Assembly: GCF_029931775.1 (NCBI RefSeq)
Contig: NC_079332.1
Span: forward strand, 17,501,186-17,565,185
From: Euleptes europaea
Taxonomy: Eukaryota; Chordata; Lepidosauria; Squamata; Sphaerodactylidae
Direction of reading: 5' to 3'
DNA: 64,000 nucleotides
Shown: positions 63,632 through 64,000 of the stretch, piece by piece
How positions within the stretch are numbered: position 1 is the first letter of the stretch
Layout of the letters: each line of letters begins with the position of its first letter
Notes under the pieces: model-generated
Seen by the model: only the letters and a program-made list of their open reading frames with translations
Told to the model about the DNA's origin: nothing
Databases searched by the model: none
Position numbers and translations under genes: made by a program

Positions 63632-64000
63632 CCAAAGTTTGCAGATGACACCAAATTATTTAGGGTGGTTAAAACAAAATCGGACTGTGAAGAGATCCAA
63701 AAGGATCTCTTCAAACTGGAGGAATGGGCATTTAAAGTGGCAAATGAGGTTCAATGTGAGCAAGTGTAAAGTGATGCATATTGGGGCAAAAAATCCCAAC
63801 TTCACATATACACTGATGGGATCTGTGCTGGCAGTGACAGACCAAGAAAGGGATATTGGGGTGGTAGTGGATCGCTCGATGAAGATGTCAACCCAGTGTG
63901 CGGCTGCTGTGAAAAAGGCAAATTCCATGCTGGCCATAATTAAGCAAGGAATAGAGAATAAAACTACTATCATCCTGCCCTTGTACAAATCTGTGGTGAG
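63632..64000 (+). mobile_element. CR1 LINE ORF2 fragment, runs off the window
   Basis: Plus frames read KFADDTKLFRVVKTKSDCEE, IQKDLFKLEEWAFKVANE, and later CR1-like text to the window edge (TTGTACAAATCTGTGGTGAG). This is the RT palm/thumb region upstream of the tails seen elsewhere. Frames are interrupted. Confidence 0.88.

Overview
The window looks like squamate reptile nuclear DNA, most likely gecko-like. Introns are small and repeat-laden. Interspersed repeats dominate: tRNA-derived SINEs, a Sauria-type SINE, 5S-rRNA-derived SINEs, CR1 and L1 LINEs, a Penelope-like element, many hAT-type MITEs and chromodomain Ty3/Gypsy elements. The lineage call is inference from repeat types and from vertebrate protein matches recalled from memory; no search was run.

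Host genes. (1) INTS15 (C7orf26, Integrator subunit 15) is complete on the minus strand: six coding exons from 18305 to 6627, all with GT/AG junctions and consistent phases, 451 codons plus stop, starting in a CpG island. (2) A complete secreted DNASE1-type deoxyribonuclease I is on the minus strand, eight coding exons from 24873 to 20183, 284 aa, with every catalytic residue in place. (3) A second DNase I paralogue lies head-to-head on the plus strand. Only its first two coding exons (46766-46903, 47788-47876) are visible; the next intron runs past the window end and holds about 13 kb of nested Gypsy elements. An orphan CpG-island promoter lies at about 2130-2800.

Layout. 1-2.1 kb: SINE-derived tandem arrays. 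2.1-2.8 kb: CpG island. 2.8-6.4 kb: SINEs, hAT MITEs and probable distal INTS15 3' UTR. 6.4-18.6 kb: INTS15, with intron insertions including a nested hAT composite carrying a roughly 940-bp polypyrimidine tract. 19-26.8 kb: DNASE1. 27-46 kb: intergenic repeats, including a truncated L1, a Penelope-like element with GIY-YIG endonuclease coding, two hammerhead-ribozyme-like motifs, LINE fragments, and a hAT transposase gene interrupted by another hAT. 46.7-64 kb: start of the second DNase gene, a minisatellite grown from its exon 2 splice donor, two nested Gypsy elements, then CR1, 5S-SINE and a large palindrome.

The most unusual items are the paired hammerhead motifs with matching stem III geometry, the splice-donor minisatellite, the parent/offspring relation between the 40.8-44.9 kb hAT and at least four MITE copies in the window, and a hAT with tandem subterminal repeats mirrored at its other end.
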